A stretch of DNA of 43,150 nt from assembly GCF_004965515.1 (NCBI RefSeq), contig NZ_SSHH01000002.1:896217-939366 (forward strand), written 5' to 3'. The notes under the pieces were generated by a model. It did not search any database, was not told where the DNA came from, and worked only from the letters and a program-made list of their open reading frames with translations. Both the position numbers and the translations under genes were made by a program. The stretch's first letter is position 1; each line of letters opens with the position of its first letter. Of the stretch, positions 33,571-42,767 are shown in pieces. This DNA is from Alteraurantiacibacter aquimixticola (GTDB taxonomy: Bacteria; Pseudomonadota; Alphaproteobacteria; Sphingomonadales; Sphingomonadaceae).

Positions 33571-36500
33571 ATGCGCCTTTCCCGCTTCTTCATCGACCGG
33601 CCGATCTTCGCCGCCGTGATCGCCATCGTGATCACGCTGGTCGGCGCGATCTCCTACTTCTTCCTGCCGGTGAGCCAGTACCCCGAAGTGGTGCCCCCCA
33701 CGGTGACCGTCTCCGCCGTCTATCCCGGCGCATCGGCCGAAACCGTGGCCGATACGGTCGCCAACCCGATCGAGCAGGAGATCAACGGCGTCGACGGCAT
33801 GCTCTATCTCTCCAGCCAGTCCACCGGCGACGGGCGGGTCACGATCACCGTCACTTTCGAGCCGGGCACCGACCTCGACGAGGCGCAGGTGCTGGTACAG
33901 AACCGTGTCGCCATCGCCGAACCGCGCCTGCCGGAAGAAGTGCGGCGGCTCGGCATCGTGACGCTGAAGACCACGCCGGACTTCCTGCTGGTCATCAACC
34001 TTATCTCGCCCGACCAGTCGCTCAGCCGCGAATATATGTCGAACTATGCGCAAACGCGGATCCAGGACCGGCTGGCACGCATCGAAGGCGTGGGTGACGT
34101 GCAGCTGTTCGGCCAGCGTGAGCTTGCCATGCGCGTATGGATCGATCCGGGCCGCGCGGCGGCGCTGGACCTGACGGCGGGCGATATCGTCTCCGCCCTG
34201 CGCGCGCAGAATGTGCAGGTCGCCGCCGGTACGTTGGGCCAGCCGCCCAGCCCGGGCAGCGCCTTCCAGTTGAATGTCGAGACGCAGGGCCGCTTCACCG
34301 ACCCATCGCAATTCGCCGACGTGGTCATCCGTACCGACAGCGATGGCCGGCAGGTGCGCGTGGGCGACGTTGCCCGCGTGGAGATCGGCGCGGACAATTA
34401 CAGCACCTCCGCCTATCTCAGCGACCAGGAATCGGTAATCATCCCCGTCCTGCAGGAGCCCGGCTCCAATGCGCTCGCCTCGGCCGGGGAAGTCCAGTCG
34501 CTGATGGAGGAACTCTCCGCCGATTTCCCCGCCGGCCTCGAATACCGCATCGTCTACAACCCCACCGAATTCATCCAGAAGTCGATCGACGAGGTTATCA
34601 AGACGCTGGTCGAAGCCATCATCCTGGTGGTGCTGGTGATCGTTGTGTTCCTGCAGAAATGGCGCGCCTCGATCATTCCCGTGCTGGCGATCCCCGTGTC
34701 GCTGGTGGGGACCTTCGCCGTGCTTGCCATGCTGGGATTTTCGATCAACAACCTATCCCTGTTCGGGTTGGTGCTGGCGATCGGCATCGTGGTGGACGAC
34801 GCGATCGTCGTGGTCGAGAATGTCGAGCGTAACCTTGAGCAGGGCATGACCCCGCTGGAGGCCGCGCGCACTTCGATGGATGAAGTCGGCGCCGCGCTGA
34901 TCGCGATCGTGCTGGTGCTGTGCGCCGTCTTCGTGCCCACGCTGTTCATCGGTGGGCTCTCGGGCGCCTTCTACCAGCAATTCGCCGTCACCATTTCGAC
35001 CGCGACGGTGATCTCGCTGATCGTGTCGCTCACGCTGTCGCCCGCCCTCTCCGCCATCCTGCTGCGCCCGCATGAGCATGTGCGAGAGGATGCGCCGCGC
35101 TGGCGTCGCGTCATCGAGGAAGCGGGCGACCGCTTCAATCGCGGTTTCGAGCGTTTCAGCGACGGCTATGGCCGCTGGACCGCGCGGCTGGTGGCGATGC
35201 CCCGGCGGCTGACGCTGGCCTATGCAGCCCTGATCGCCATGACCGGCGCGGCACTCTACGCGACGCCGACGGGGTTCATCCCGCAGCAGGACCAGGGCTA
35301 TTTCCTTACCGTGATCCAGCTCCCGCCGGGCAGTGCAACCTCGCGCACCGACGAGGTGATGCAGGAAGTGGCCGAACGCATGCTCCCGATTGAGGGCATC
35401 ACCGGCTCCGTCATGCTCTCCGGCTTTGACGGGACGTCCGAGACCCAGTCCGCCAGCGCCGCCGCCGCATACTGGGTGCTCGACGATTTCGAGGAACGTG
35501 CGGGCAAGGGCCAGACCATCGATGCACTGATCGCCGAAGCGCAGGCGGCCACCGCCGACATCAACGAGGCGCGCCTGATGATCGTCAAGCCGCCGATCAT
35601 TCGCGGCATCGGTTCGGCCGGTGGTTTCCGCATGATGATCGAGGACAAGAATGGCGAAGGCTATCGCGCGCTGCAGCAAGTGGCCAATGCCTCCATCGCC
35701 CAGGCGAACCAGCAGCAGGGCCTGGCCGGGGTCTACACCTTCTTCGATACCGGGACGCCGCGCGTGCGCGCCGATATCGACCGCGACAAGGCGCAGATAC
35801 TCGGCGTGCCGCCCTCGCGCGTATTCGAGACGCTGCAGGTCTATCTCGGCAGCACCTTCATCAACGACTTCAACCTGCTGGGCCGCACCTATCGTGTGAC
35901 CGCGCAGGCCGATGCGCCCTTCCGTGAAAGCGCGGCGGACATAGCCAATCTGCAGACCCGTTCGGACAACGGTGCGATGGTGCCGATCGGATCGATCGCG
36001 ACGCTGAGCGACACCACCGGCCCCTACCGCGTCACCCGCTACAACCTCGCCCCCGCCGTAGCGGTGGACGGCGATACCGCGCCCGGCTTCTCCACCGGCC
36101 AGTCACTGACGACGATGGAGAATGTCGCCGCCGAAACGCTGCCGCGCGGCTACGATTTCGAATGGACCGGCATCGCCTACCAGCAGGATACGGCGGGCAA
36201 TACGGCCGCACTGGTCTTCGGCCTTGCCGTGCTGCTCGTCTTCCTGGTGCTGGCGGCGCAATATGAAAGCCTGGTCATGCCGCTATCGATCATCCTGATC
36301 GTGCCGATGTGCCTGCTCGCCGCGATGATCGGGGTGAACCTGATGGGGATGGACAACAACGTCCTCACCCAGATCGGCCTGATCGTGCTGATCGCGCTGG
36401 CGGCGAAGAACGCGATCCTGATCGTGGAGTTCGCGCGGCAGGGCGAGCTGGAAGGAATGAGCCCGGCGGAGGCGGCGGTCCATGCCGCCCGCGCCCGCCT

Positions 36501-36759
36501 GCGGCCAATCCTGATGACCAGCTTCGCCTTCATCCTCGGCTCCGTGCCGCTGGTGATCGCGACCGGCGCGGGTGCGGAACTGCGGCAGGCGCTGGGCACG
36601 GCAGTGTGCTTCGGCATGCTGGGTGTGACCGGCTTCGGCCTCATCTTCACTCCCACCTTCTACGTCGTCAGCCGCGCATTGGGCGATCGCCTGGCGCAGC
36701 TGCGGCGGCGTGGAAGCGGCGACAATGACAGCCATGCCGCGCTTCAGCCGGCGGAATAG
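33571..36759 (+). CDS. RND multidrug efflux transporter (HAE1 family, AcrB/MexF-like)
   Basis: A 1062-residue, 12-helix inner-membrane proton antiporter. It starts MRLSRFFIDRPIFAAVIAIV, the family opening. The proton-relay aspartates are in LAIGIVVDDAIVVVENVER (helix 4), and the essential lysine is in LIVLIALAAKNAILIVEFA (helix 10). AGGGA precedes ATG 33571; a frame extension of 195 bases upstream overlaps the adaptor gene and was rejected. It lies 37 bp after the adaptor and 8 bp before the outer-membrane channel, so all three are one operon. It would export hydrophobic drugs, solvents or metabolites. Confidence 0.95.
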   Translation: MRLSRFFIDRPIFAAVIAIVITLVGAISYFFLPVSQYPEVVPPTVTVSAVYPGASAETVADTVANPIEQEINGVDGMLYLSSQSTGDGRVTITVTFEPGTDLDEAQVLVQNRVAIAEPRLPEEVRRLGIVTLKTTPDFLLVINLISPDQSLSREYMSNYAQTRIQDRLARIEGVGDVQLFGQRELAMRVWIDPGRAAALDLTAGDIVSALRAQNVQVAAGTLGQPPSPGSAFQLNVETQGRFTDPSQFADVVIRTDSDGRQVRVGDVARVEIGADNYSTSAYLSDQESVIIPVLQEPGSNALASAGEVQSLMEELSADFPAGLEYRIVYNPTEFIQKSIDEVIKTLVEAIILVVLVIVVFLQKWRASIIPVLAIPVSLVGTFAVLAMLGFSINNLSLFGLVLAIGIVVDDAIVVVENVERNLEQGMTPLEAARTSMDEVGAALIAIVLVLCAVFVPTLFIGGLSGAFYQQFAVTISTATVISLIVSLTLSPALSAILLRPHEHVREDAPRWRRVIEEAGDRFNRGFERFSDGYGRWTARLVAMPRRLTLAYAALIAMTGAALYATPTGFIPQQDQGYFLTVIQLPPGSATSRTDEVMQEVAERMLPIEGITGSVMLSGFDGTSETQSASAAAAYWVLDDFEERAGKGQTIDALIAEAQAATADINEARLMIVKPPIIRGIGSAGGFRMMIEDKNGEGYRALQQVANASIAQANQQQGLAGVYTFFDTGTPRVRADIDRDKAQILGVPPSRVFETLQVYLGSTFINDFNLLGRTYRVTAQADAPFRESAADIANLQTRSDNGAMVPIGSIATLSDTTGPYRVTRYNLAPAVAVDGDTAPGFSTGQSLTTMENVAAETLPRGYDFEWTGIAYQQDTAGNTAALVFGLAVLLVFLVLAAQYESLVMPLSIILIVPMCLLAAMIGVNLMGMDNNVLTQIGLIVLIALAAKNAILIVEFARQGELEGMSPAEAAVHAARARLRPILMTSFAFILGSVPLVIATGAGAELRQALGTAVCFGMLGVTGFGLIFTPTFYVVSRALGDRLAQLRRRGSGDNDSHAALQPAE

Positions 36760-36767
36760 GTGCAGCC

Positions 36768-38180
36768 ATGATCACGAACCGCATCCTCCTTTCATCGCTT
36801 TCCGCGCTCGCCCTTTCGGGGTGCGCGGCGGGGCCGGACTATGTCACCCCCCACTCGTCACCCCCGACGGCGTCCGGCCCCTTCATTTCCGCAGACGACC
36901 CGGCCTTCGCCGCCGCGCCGCTGCCCGCCCACTGGTGGCGGCTCTATGACGATCCCGTGCTGGACGGGCTGGTGGAGGAGGCGCTGGCCGCCAATACCGA
37001 TATCCGCCAGGCCCTTGCCCGGATCGATCGCGCCCGCGCAGGCCTGCGCGGCGCGAATGCCGGGCGCCTGCCGCAGACAGGTATCTCCGCCGGATCGAAT
37101 TATGGCCGCGTTCCTGAAACGCAGGTCGCGCCGGGCGCCGACCGCGACGGCTGGACGCATGATGCCGGGCTGAGCGTCGCCTATGAAGTGGACCTCTTCG
37201 GCCGCGTCGGGCGCGGTATCGAAGCGGCACGAGCCGACCTTGCCGCCAGTCAGGCCGATGCCGATGCGGTGCGGGTGATCGTGGTGGCGGAAACCACCCG
37301 CGCCTATGCCGATGCAGCATCGGGCGCGGCACGTTTGCGCGTGGCCGAAGATATCGTTGCCCTGCTCGACCGTTCGCTGGCCCTCACCGAAAGGCGGCAC
37401 GATGCCGGGCTTTCGAGCGGGCTCGACGTGGCCCGCGTCGCCGCTTTGCGTGACCAGCGCGCGGCGGAGATCCCTTCGCTACAGGCCGGACGCAATGCAG
37501 CGCTTTTCCGCCTTGCCACGCTGACCGGCCGCGCGCCGTCGGAACTGCCCGCCATTGCCGGGGAGCGCAGCATAGCGCTTGAGGTGGAACAAGCGATACC
37601 CGTCGGCGACGGGGCGCAGCTGCTCGCCCGCCGGCCCGATATCCGCGCGGCCGAAAGGCAGTTGGCGGCGAATACGGCACGGATAGGGGTGGCCACCGCT
37701 GACCTCTATCCGCGCATCACGCTAGGCGCTTCCATCGGCGCGACCGGGCCGAGCCTGGGCGACCTCTTCACCGGCGGTCCGCTGCGCTGGCTGGCGGGAT
37801 CGCTGATCGACTGGGCCTTCCCCAATCAGGAACCCGCCCGCGCGCGCATTGCAGCGGCGGAGGCGGAGACGCAGCAGGCGCTCGCCGCTTTTGACGGCAC
37901 GGTCCTGTCCGCCTTGGGCGAGACCGAGACGGCGCTGTCCAATTACAGCAATGCGCTGGAACGCCGCCGCGTTCTTTCCTCCGCACGCGAACAGGCAGAG
38001 CGCGCCGCCCGCATCACCCGGGCACAACAGCGCGAGGGCGCGATCAACTCGCTCGAACAGCTCGACGCCGAACGCACACTGGCCGAAGCCACAGCGCAAC
38101 TCGCCGCGCAGGATGCTGCGGTTTCCAGCGCGCAGATCGACCTGTTCCGGGCACTGGGCGGCGGCTGGGAGAACAGCTAG
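36768..38180 (+). CDS. Outer-membrane efflux lipoprotein (NodT/OprM family)
   Basis: A 470-residue TolC-type channel subunit. The N-terminus MITNRILLSSLSALALSGC is a lipoprotein signal with lipobox LSGC (Cys19). Two TolC repeats follow, including VAYEVDLFGRVGRGIEAARADL and the later LIDWAFPNQEPARARIAAAEAE. It completes the tripartite pump. Its TAG stop lies in CTAG, whose reverse complement is the TAG stop of the convergent PepSY gene, so the two coding regions overlap by 4 bp tail to tail. Confidence 0.94.
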   Translation: MITNRILLSSLSALALSGCAAGPDYVTPHSSPPTASGPFISADDPAFAAAPLPAHWWRLYDDPVLDGLVEEALAANTDIRQALARIDRARAGLRGANAGRLPQTGISAGSNYGRVPETQVAPGADRDGWTHDAGLSVAYEVDLFGRVGRGIEAARADLAASQADADAVRVIVVAETTRAYADAASGAARLRVAEDIVALLDRSLALTERRHDAGLSSGLDVARVAALRDQRAAEIPSLQAGRNAALFRLATLTGRAPSELPAIAGERSIALEVEQAIPVGDGAQLLARRPDIRAAERQLAANTARIGVATADLYPRITLGASIGATGPSLGDLFTGGPLRWLAGSLIDWAFPNQEPARARIAAAEAETQQALAAFDGTVLSALGETETALSNYSNALERRRVLSSAREQAERAARITRAQQREGAINSLEQLDAERTLAEATAQLAAQDAAVSSAQIDLFRALGGGWENS

Positions 38181-39628
38181 GCCGCGAGCGCAGCGGTGTC
38201 GCGCAACTTCGGCCGCCAGATGATGAGGCCGATGATCGCTATCGCTACATCGAGCAAGAGGTTCTCTATCGGAGCGTTCCAGAACCATGTGGCGTGAACA
38301 AGGGCGCTCACCAACATGGCAATGCCGAGAGCACGGCGGACCAAGTCGTCCGCCATGCTTGAAGGCCGCAGGACAGCAACAAGCAGGCCGGCGATCAACA
38401 GCCCCCAGAAGCTGGCCACCAAGGGCACGTCCGGCCCGCCAAGGAAGCGCAGCCAGGCCATGGCCAGCAATGCCAGCGGAATGCCCCAGATCGTAACCGT
38501 CCAGGCTGCGGCCATCCGCTCGGTCGGCAGGCCCTTGCGGCGGCGCTTGCGCAGCCACAGCGTCGTGCCGGTCGAGGTGATGACGCACAGCGCCAGGCCG
38601 AAGGCGATATAGGCCAGTTCCACGGGAAGCCCGGCATAGTTGCCGAAGTGGAGGTTGTAGGTCGAGGCAGCTGCCTGCCGCCCGATTTCGCCGTCCGAAG
38701 TGCCGACCTTGCCGAGATAGTCGCCCGCGCCGTTGAAGCTGTAGACCTCGCCATAGATCAGGCGGCGCGGATGTTCGGCGATGATCTGGACGAACTGGCC
38801 TTCGGTCATCGGGTCGTGGACCACGACATAGGTCGGGAAGGTTTCGGGGAAACGCTCCGCCACCGTCTCCATTGCGCGGGCGATGTTGGCCATCGGCGCA
38901 GACGTGGGATCGTGCTCGGGCTCGTCGCCGAAGATGGTGGAGTAGACCCGATCGAGATCGCTATCCGTATGGGCGTAGGCCAGCGTGCCAGCGCCAGTAT
39001 AGCTGAGGCCGATGAAAGCGCCTGTCAGGGAGATCGCCAGCGCGAAAGGCAGCGTCCAGACGCCCAGCCGGTTGTGCCAGTCCGCGCGCGCCAGTTGCGG
39101 ATCGTGGCGCGAGCGGAGGCGGAAGGCGTCCTTGAATATCTTCGGATGGGCCAGAACGCCCGTCACCAGCAGGGCGGCAAGCACCACACCCAGCACGCCG
39201 ACCAGGATCATGCCCCACACGATCGGCAGCGTCAGGTTGATATGCAGCGCGGCGACGAATTCGGTCCAAGTATGCGCCTCCCGGCCGACCACTTCGCCCT
39301 CACCGTCGACATACCAGGCCTTGTTGTCGGTGGTGACGACTGCGCGAGGCAGGTCCTCGGTCGGCATGCGGATATAGAGATGCTCGGTCGCAGGGGCCTC
39401 GCTCTCTCGTGCGAGCACATTGGGGATGGAAGCCTGCGCCGCCTCGGGCGAGAGCACGATGCTCTCGGCGATATTCGGCTGCTCCCAGCGCTGCCACTTC
39501 TCCAGCACGACCACCATCGTTCCGGTGAGCGCGATGAGATAGATCAGCGCACCCGCCAGCAGGCCGAGCGCGGCGTGACCCGACAAGGCGCGCTGGACGA
39601 GGGTCTGGTCCTTGGCGGCAGCACTCAT
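38177..39628 (-). CDS. PepSY-domain membrane protein (iron-linked, PiuB-like)
   Basis: About 483 residues. The order is one N-terminal helix (LGLLAGALIYLIALTGTMVV), a PepSY-like periplasmic region with WYVDGEGEVVGREAHTW, the paired helices typical of PepSY-associated membrane proteins (LHINLTLPIVWGMILVGVLG, WHNRLGVWTLPFALAISLTGAFIGL), and four C-terminal helices. Such proteins accompany siderophore receptors and some act as siderophore-iron reductases in the inner membrane. The start at 39628 overlaps the preceding gene (ATGA); an ATG 12 bases earlier is possible. It is third in the Fur-linked operon. Confidence 0.88.
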   Translation of the reverse strand: MSAAAKDQTLVQRALSGHAALGLLAGALIYLIALTGTMVVVLEKWQRWEQPNIAESIVLSPEAAQASIPNVLARESEAPATEHLYIRMPTEDLPRAVVTTDNKAWYVDGEGEVVGREAHTWTEFVAALHINLTLPIVWGMILVGVLGVVLAALLVTGVLAHPKIFKDAFRLRSRHDPQLARADWHNRLGVWTLPFALAISLTGAFIGLSYTGAGTLAYAHTDSDLDRVYSTIFGDEPEHDPTSAPMANIARAMETVAERFPETFPTYVVVHDPMTEGQFVQIIAEHPRRLIYGEVYSFNGAGDYLGKVGTSDGEIGRQAAASTYNLHFGNYAGLPVELAYIAFGLALCVITSTGTTLWLRKRRRKGLPTERMAAAWTVTIWGIPLALLAMAWLRFLGGPDVPLVASFWGLLIAGLLVAVLRPSSMADDLVRRALGIAMLVSALVHATWFWNAPIENLLLDVAIAIIGLIIWRPKLRDTAALAA

Positions 39629-40164
39629 GCGAAGATCCATAGCAATGCGCCCAGCGCCGCGATGAGCAAGGGCGGTTTGATCATGTCAACCGGGCCGCGC
39701 TGGCACATCTGCCAGGCCATCAGGCCCGTCCAGACGATCGGCTGCACCATGAAAGCGGTAGCGACCGAATTGGCTTCCAGCGGCGCATCGCCCTTCATCA
39801 ATGCGTTCAGGGTAAAGGCGAACCATTGTGCGGCGAGGAAGGACACCGGCACCACCAGCAGGAAGACGAGCAGGCGGCGTCCGATCGCTGCGCCGTCAGA
39901 AGTCAGTGCAATCGCCGGGTCCTTGGCATCGCGCCTCGCCCGCGCTGGAGAAACGGCAGCGGCGTAGAGCACCGGCACCAGCGCCGCACCTATCGCGAGG
40001 GTGAAACCCACCGCGACGCCCCAGGCTCCCTCCAGCACGCCCAACCAGACGAGCGAGACCGCGCCCAGCGCCCAACCGGCATAGGCCAGGCGGCGGTCGC
40101 CGCCCCAGCCCGCGCGCAGCAGCGCCACGGCGGGAAGGAGCAGCAAGAGGGGGAGCGCGATCAC
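39625..40164 (-). CDS. Small integral membrane protein of the siderophore operon
   Basis: A 179-residue protein with five or six hydrophobic segments (LPLLLLLPAVALL, AYAGWALGAVSLVWLGVL, VAVGFTLAIGAALVPVLYAA, RLLVFLLVVPVSFLAAQWFAF, TAFMVQPIVWTGLMAW, LLIAALGALLWIF). It starts with GTG one base after the receptor stop and ends overlapping the PepSY start, so it is firmly coupled to both. I do not recognise a named family. Small DUF membrane proteins often occupy this slot between TonB siderophore receptors and PepSY proteins, so a role in iron release or transport is inferred from context only. Confidence 0.75.
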   Translation of the reverse strand: MIALPLLLLLPAVALLRAGWGGDRRLAYAGWALGAVSLVWLGVLEGAWGVAVGFTLAIGAALVPVLYAAAVSPARARRDAKDPAIALTSDGAAIGRRLLVFLLVVPVSFLAAQWFAFTLNALMKGDAPLEANSVATAFMVQPIVWTGLMAWQMCQRGPVDMIKPPLLIAALGALLWIFA

Positions 40165-40165
40165 C

Positions 40166-42274
40166 TCAGAAGCCGACGCTGATCGTACCGATGATCGAAC
40201 GCGGCGCGCCGTAATAGCTCTGCTCGTAAGTCAGCGAGGACAGGTAGCGTGCATTGGTCACATTGCGCACATTCACGGACAGCCCGATATTGTCCGACAC
40301 GTCGTAACGCGCCATCAGGTCGAGCAGCGCATAGCCGCCCTGCTCGATGCGGATTGGATCGCCGGTCGTCACCGACACGCTGCCGGGTTCGAAGTAGAAG
40401 TCGCTCTGATATTGCAGCGATGCGCCCAGCTTCAGCGCCGCGAGCGCTTGGGGCGACCACACGGCGTTGAAGCGAGCGGTGCGGCGCGGAACGAAGGTGC
40501 GCGCCGGCTCCCCATCCTCACCGCGGACGCGCATGGCGGAGAAGCCGCCCGTCAGCTGCAGGCCTTCGACCGGGCTTCCGGCGATCTCGAACTCGACGCC
40601 TTCGGACTTCGCATCGACACCGGCATAGATCGAGCGGCCGAGATCCGCATCGAAGCCCGCCGCTTCGGCGGTGTTCTTCTGGTTGGCGCGGAAGACGGCA
40701 GCGCTGGCAAACAGACGACCACCCATCCATTCGCCCTTCAAGCCCGCCTCGATATTGTCGCCCGTGACCGGATCGAGCAACTGATTGTCGGCATCGAATT
40801 CGGTCTGCGGGTTGAAGATCGTCGCATAGCTTGCGTAGGCTGAAATCGACGGCGTCAGTTCCAGTGTAGCGCCGATGAAGGGCAGGAACTTGCTCTCGTC
40901 GAAATCCTGCGGCGCGCCATAGGACACACCTTCGCTGCTGGCATGCGAATAGCTGCCGCCGACCATGATCTTGAAGGCGTCCGCCGGATTGAGGCGGACG
41001 AGACCGTAGATGCTCTCTCGCACGGAATCGATGGTGAGGCTTTCTTCAAGCTCCGGGAAGTCGGGGCGCGGGAAAGTGCCGTCGAACAGTTCGGACAGGG
41101 GCACGGAGAGGCCGACAACCGAGTAGTCGTAGGCCGATGACTGCACGTACTCCTGGTCGCCGCGCACCGCACCCAGCATCACGTCATGCTCCCGCCCGCC
41201 CACGGTGACTTTGCCGCCGATATGCGCGTCGAACGTCAGGTTGCGCGTCTCGCCGGAGAACTTGCCCGGGTAGCTGAAGATGCCGAGCCCGGTCTCGCGA
41301 TCGGGATTGCCATAGACGTAGAACAGTTCGTCGGCCTCGCTCGCGGCGCGGCGCATTACGGTGGCGCGCACGAACCAGTTGTCGTCGATGTCGTGGGTGA
41401 TGTCGCCGAAGATCTGCCGGTCGATCACGCCCCATCCCGCCCATTCGGGGCCGGTGCTGTCGGAGCGGTCGAATTCGACGCGCGTGCCATCGGTATAGGT
41501 GAGCGGCACGGCGCCCCATTGCGCGCCGCTGCTCTGGTGGTCCTGGTGCGCATAGCCGACGCTGACCACCGTATCCTCGCCCAGGTCGGCCTCGACAATA
41601 CCGTAGCCGGTCCAGCGCTTGAGCTTGTAGCGGTCGAGATGGCTGTCCGTGTCGAGATAAGCTCCGACCCCGCGCGCACGCACGCTGCCGTCCGAGGTGA
41701 TCGGCACGCTGACATCGGCGTCGAAACGCAAGTGATCGAAGGATCCGTATTGCGCGGCCGCACCCGCATCGAAGTCGCGATAGGGGCGCTTGCGCACGAA
41801 GTTGACCAATGCCGACGGGTTGCCGGTGGGCGAGAGCAGTCCCGGCGCGCCGCGCACAACCTCGATGCGGTCATAGATCGCGGTGTCGATCGAGCCGGTC
41901 TGGATGCCGAAAGCGAAGGGCAGGCCTACACCGTCGATCTGGAAGGTCTGGATGTCGAAGCCGCGCGCCGAGTAATAGACGCGGTCGGTTTCCGCGGCGA
42001 GAACGCTGACGCCAGGCACGGTGGTCAGCAGCTGGTTCACGTCGTTGAGCTGGAAATCCTCGATCTGCGCGCGGGTCACGACGCTGACCGATTGCGGCGT
42101 TTCCTTCTGGCTCAGCGGCAGGCGAAAGGCGGTGCGCTGTTCCTCTACCCCATAATCCTCGCGCCCTTCCGAGCGTACGCCCGTTACCACGATCTCGTCA
42201 CGCGGCTGGTCATCGCTGGCAGCGACCGCACCTGCGGCGGCGGTGGCGAGAAGGAAGTGGGTAATCGGGTCCAT
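40166..42274 (-). CDS. TonB-dependent siderophore receptor
   Basis: A 702-residue ferric-siderophore receptor. A short signal (THFLLATAAAGAVAASDDQ) is followed by DEIVVTGVRS. The plug has LSQKETPQSVSVVTRAQIED, YYSARGFDIQTFQIDGVGLP and DRIEVVRGAPGLLSPTGNPS, the pattern of FhuE/FpvA-type receptors, and the C-terminus IGTISVGF is typical. GGAG lies about nine bases before the ATG. It heads a three-gene operon with a small membrane protein and a PepSY protein, and a Fur-like box lies 54-72 bp upstream. A hydroxamate or mixed siderophore is likely; there are no biosynthesis genes here, so it may use foreign siderophores. Confidence 0.94.
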   Translation of the reverse strand: MDPITHFLLATAAAGAVAASDDQPRDEIVVTGVRSEGREDYGVEEQRTAFRLPLSQKETPQSVSVVTRAQIEDFQLNDVNQLLTTVPGVSVLAAETDRVYYSARGFDIQTFQIDGVGLPFAFGIQTGSIDTAIYDRIEVVRGAPGLLSPTGNPSALVNFVRKRPYRDFDAGAAAQYGSFDHLRFDADVSVPITSDGSVRARGVGAYLDTDSHLDRYKLKRWTGYGIVEADLGEDTVVSVGYAHQDHQSSGAQWGAVPLTYTDGTRVEFDRSDSTGPEWAGWGVIDRQIFGDITHDIDDNWFVRATVMRRAASEADELFYVYGNPDRETGLGIFSYPGKFSGETRNLTFDAHIGGKVTVGGREHDVMLGAVRGDQEYVQSSAYDYSVVGLSVPLSELFDGTFPRPDFPELEESLTIDSVRESIYGLVRLNPADAFKIMVGGSYSHASSEGVSYGAPQDFDESKFLPFIGATLELTPSISAYASYATIFNPQTEFDADNQLLDPVTGDNIEAGLKGEWMGGRLFASAAVFRANQKNTAEAAGFDADLGRSIYAGVDAKSEGVEFEIAGSPVEGLQLTGGFSAMRVRGEDGEPARTFVPRRTARFNAVWSPQALAALKLGASLQYQSDFYFEPGSVSVTTGDPIRIEQGGYALLDLMARYDVSDNIGLSVNVRNVTNARYLSSLTYEQSYYGAPRSIIGTISVGF

Positions 42275-42327
42275 CGATGCATCTCCAATCTGATTCGAGC
42301 GGCGCTCTAACAGATCGAATTGCTAAT

Positions 42328-42346
42328 GCAACTGATTCTCATTAAT
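42328..42346. promoter_or_regulatory. Fur-box-like site
   Basis: GCAACTGATTCTCATTAAT matches the 19-bp Fur consensus in 12 positions, including the core TGATnnTCATTA. It lies just upstream of the siderophore receptor gene, where Fur bound to iron would repress the operon. Confidence 0.65.
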
Positions 42347-42767
42347 ATGTCTGGAAGGATGATTATGGAGAGTCGTTGACGGACTGGTGGAGCGGAATTG
42401 TTGAGCGGCTTCGAAGCCGGGCCTTTCCCGAGAGTGGTCGCTCAAGAAGGCTCACCATGACTTGGTGGCAGCGACCGCACCGAGCCCTTTCCGCTGGCAA
42501 CCCACAAGGGCAGCACGCTGGTCAGGCCGGCTCCGGTCCGGGCTGCTGCAACAATGCATTGGCGAAGTCGCCGATCACGGTCCCGGCGCGCAGGTACTGG
42601 CCGAGCTCTGAGCTACTAACGACGCAGGAAATTGACCGGTCTTGCTGGTTTTGGACTGGAAGTGGTCCGCAAAAAGCCGTTATCCGGGGAAATGCAGACG
42701 AAGCCGGAGCAAGTGGGCTGAGCGCTCACTGGATACTGGAATAGCGACAAGCGAGAGGAACACACCC
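42347..42767. other. Gap without a convincing gene; possible decayed remnant
   Basis: About 420 bp between the iron operon and the aldehyde dehydrogenase. No frame has a good start and family similarity. On the minus strand (about 42525-42615) one frame ends with LGQYLRAGTVIGDFANALLQ and a stop, and it reads like the C-terminal tail of a protein with no body, so it may be a remnant. TGGCAGCGACCGCACC occurs both here (42466-42481) and in the receptor gene (42217-42232). Confidence 0.35.

Noticed and set aside
42217..42481. 16-bp direct repeat as a mobile-element target duplication
   Set aside because: The copies are 249 bp apart with no inverted repeats or transposase between them, and one copy is coding; chance or an old rearrangement is more likely.
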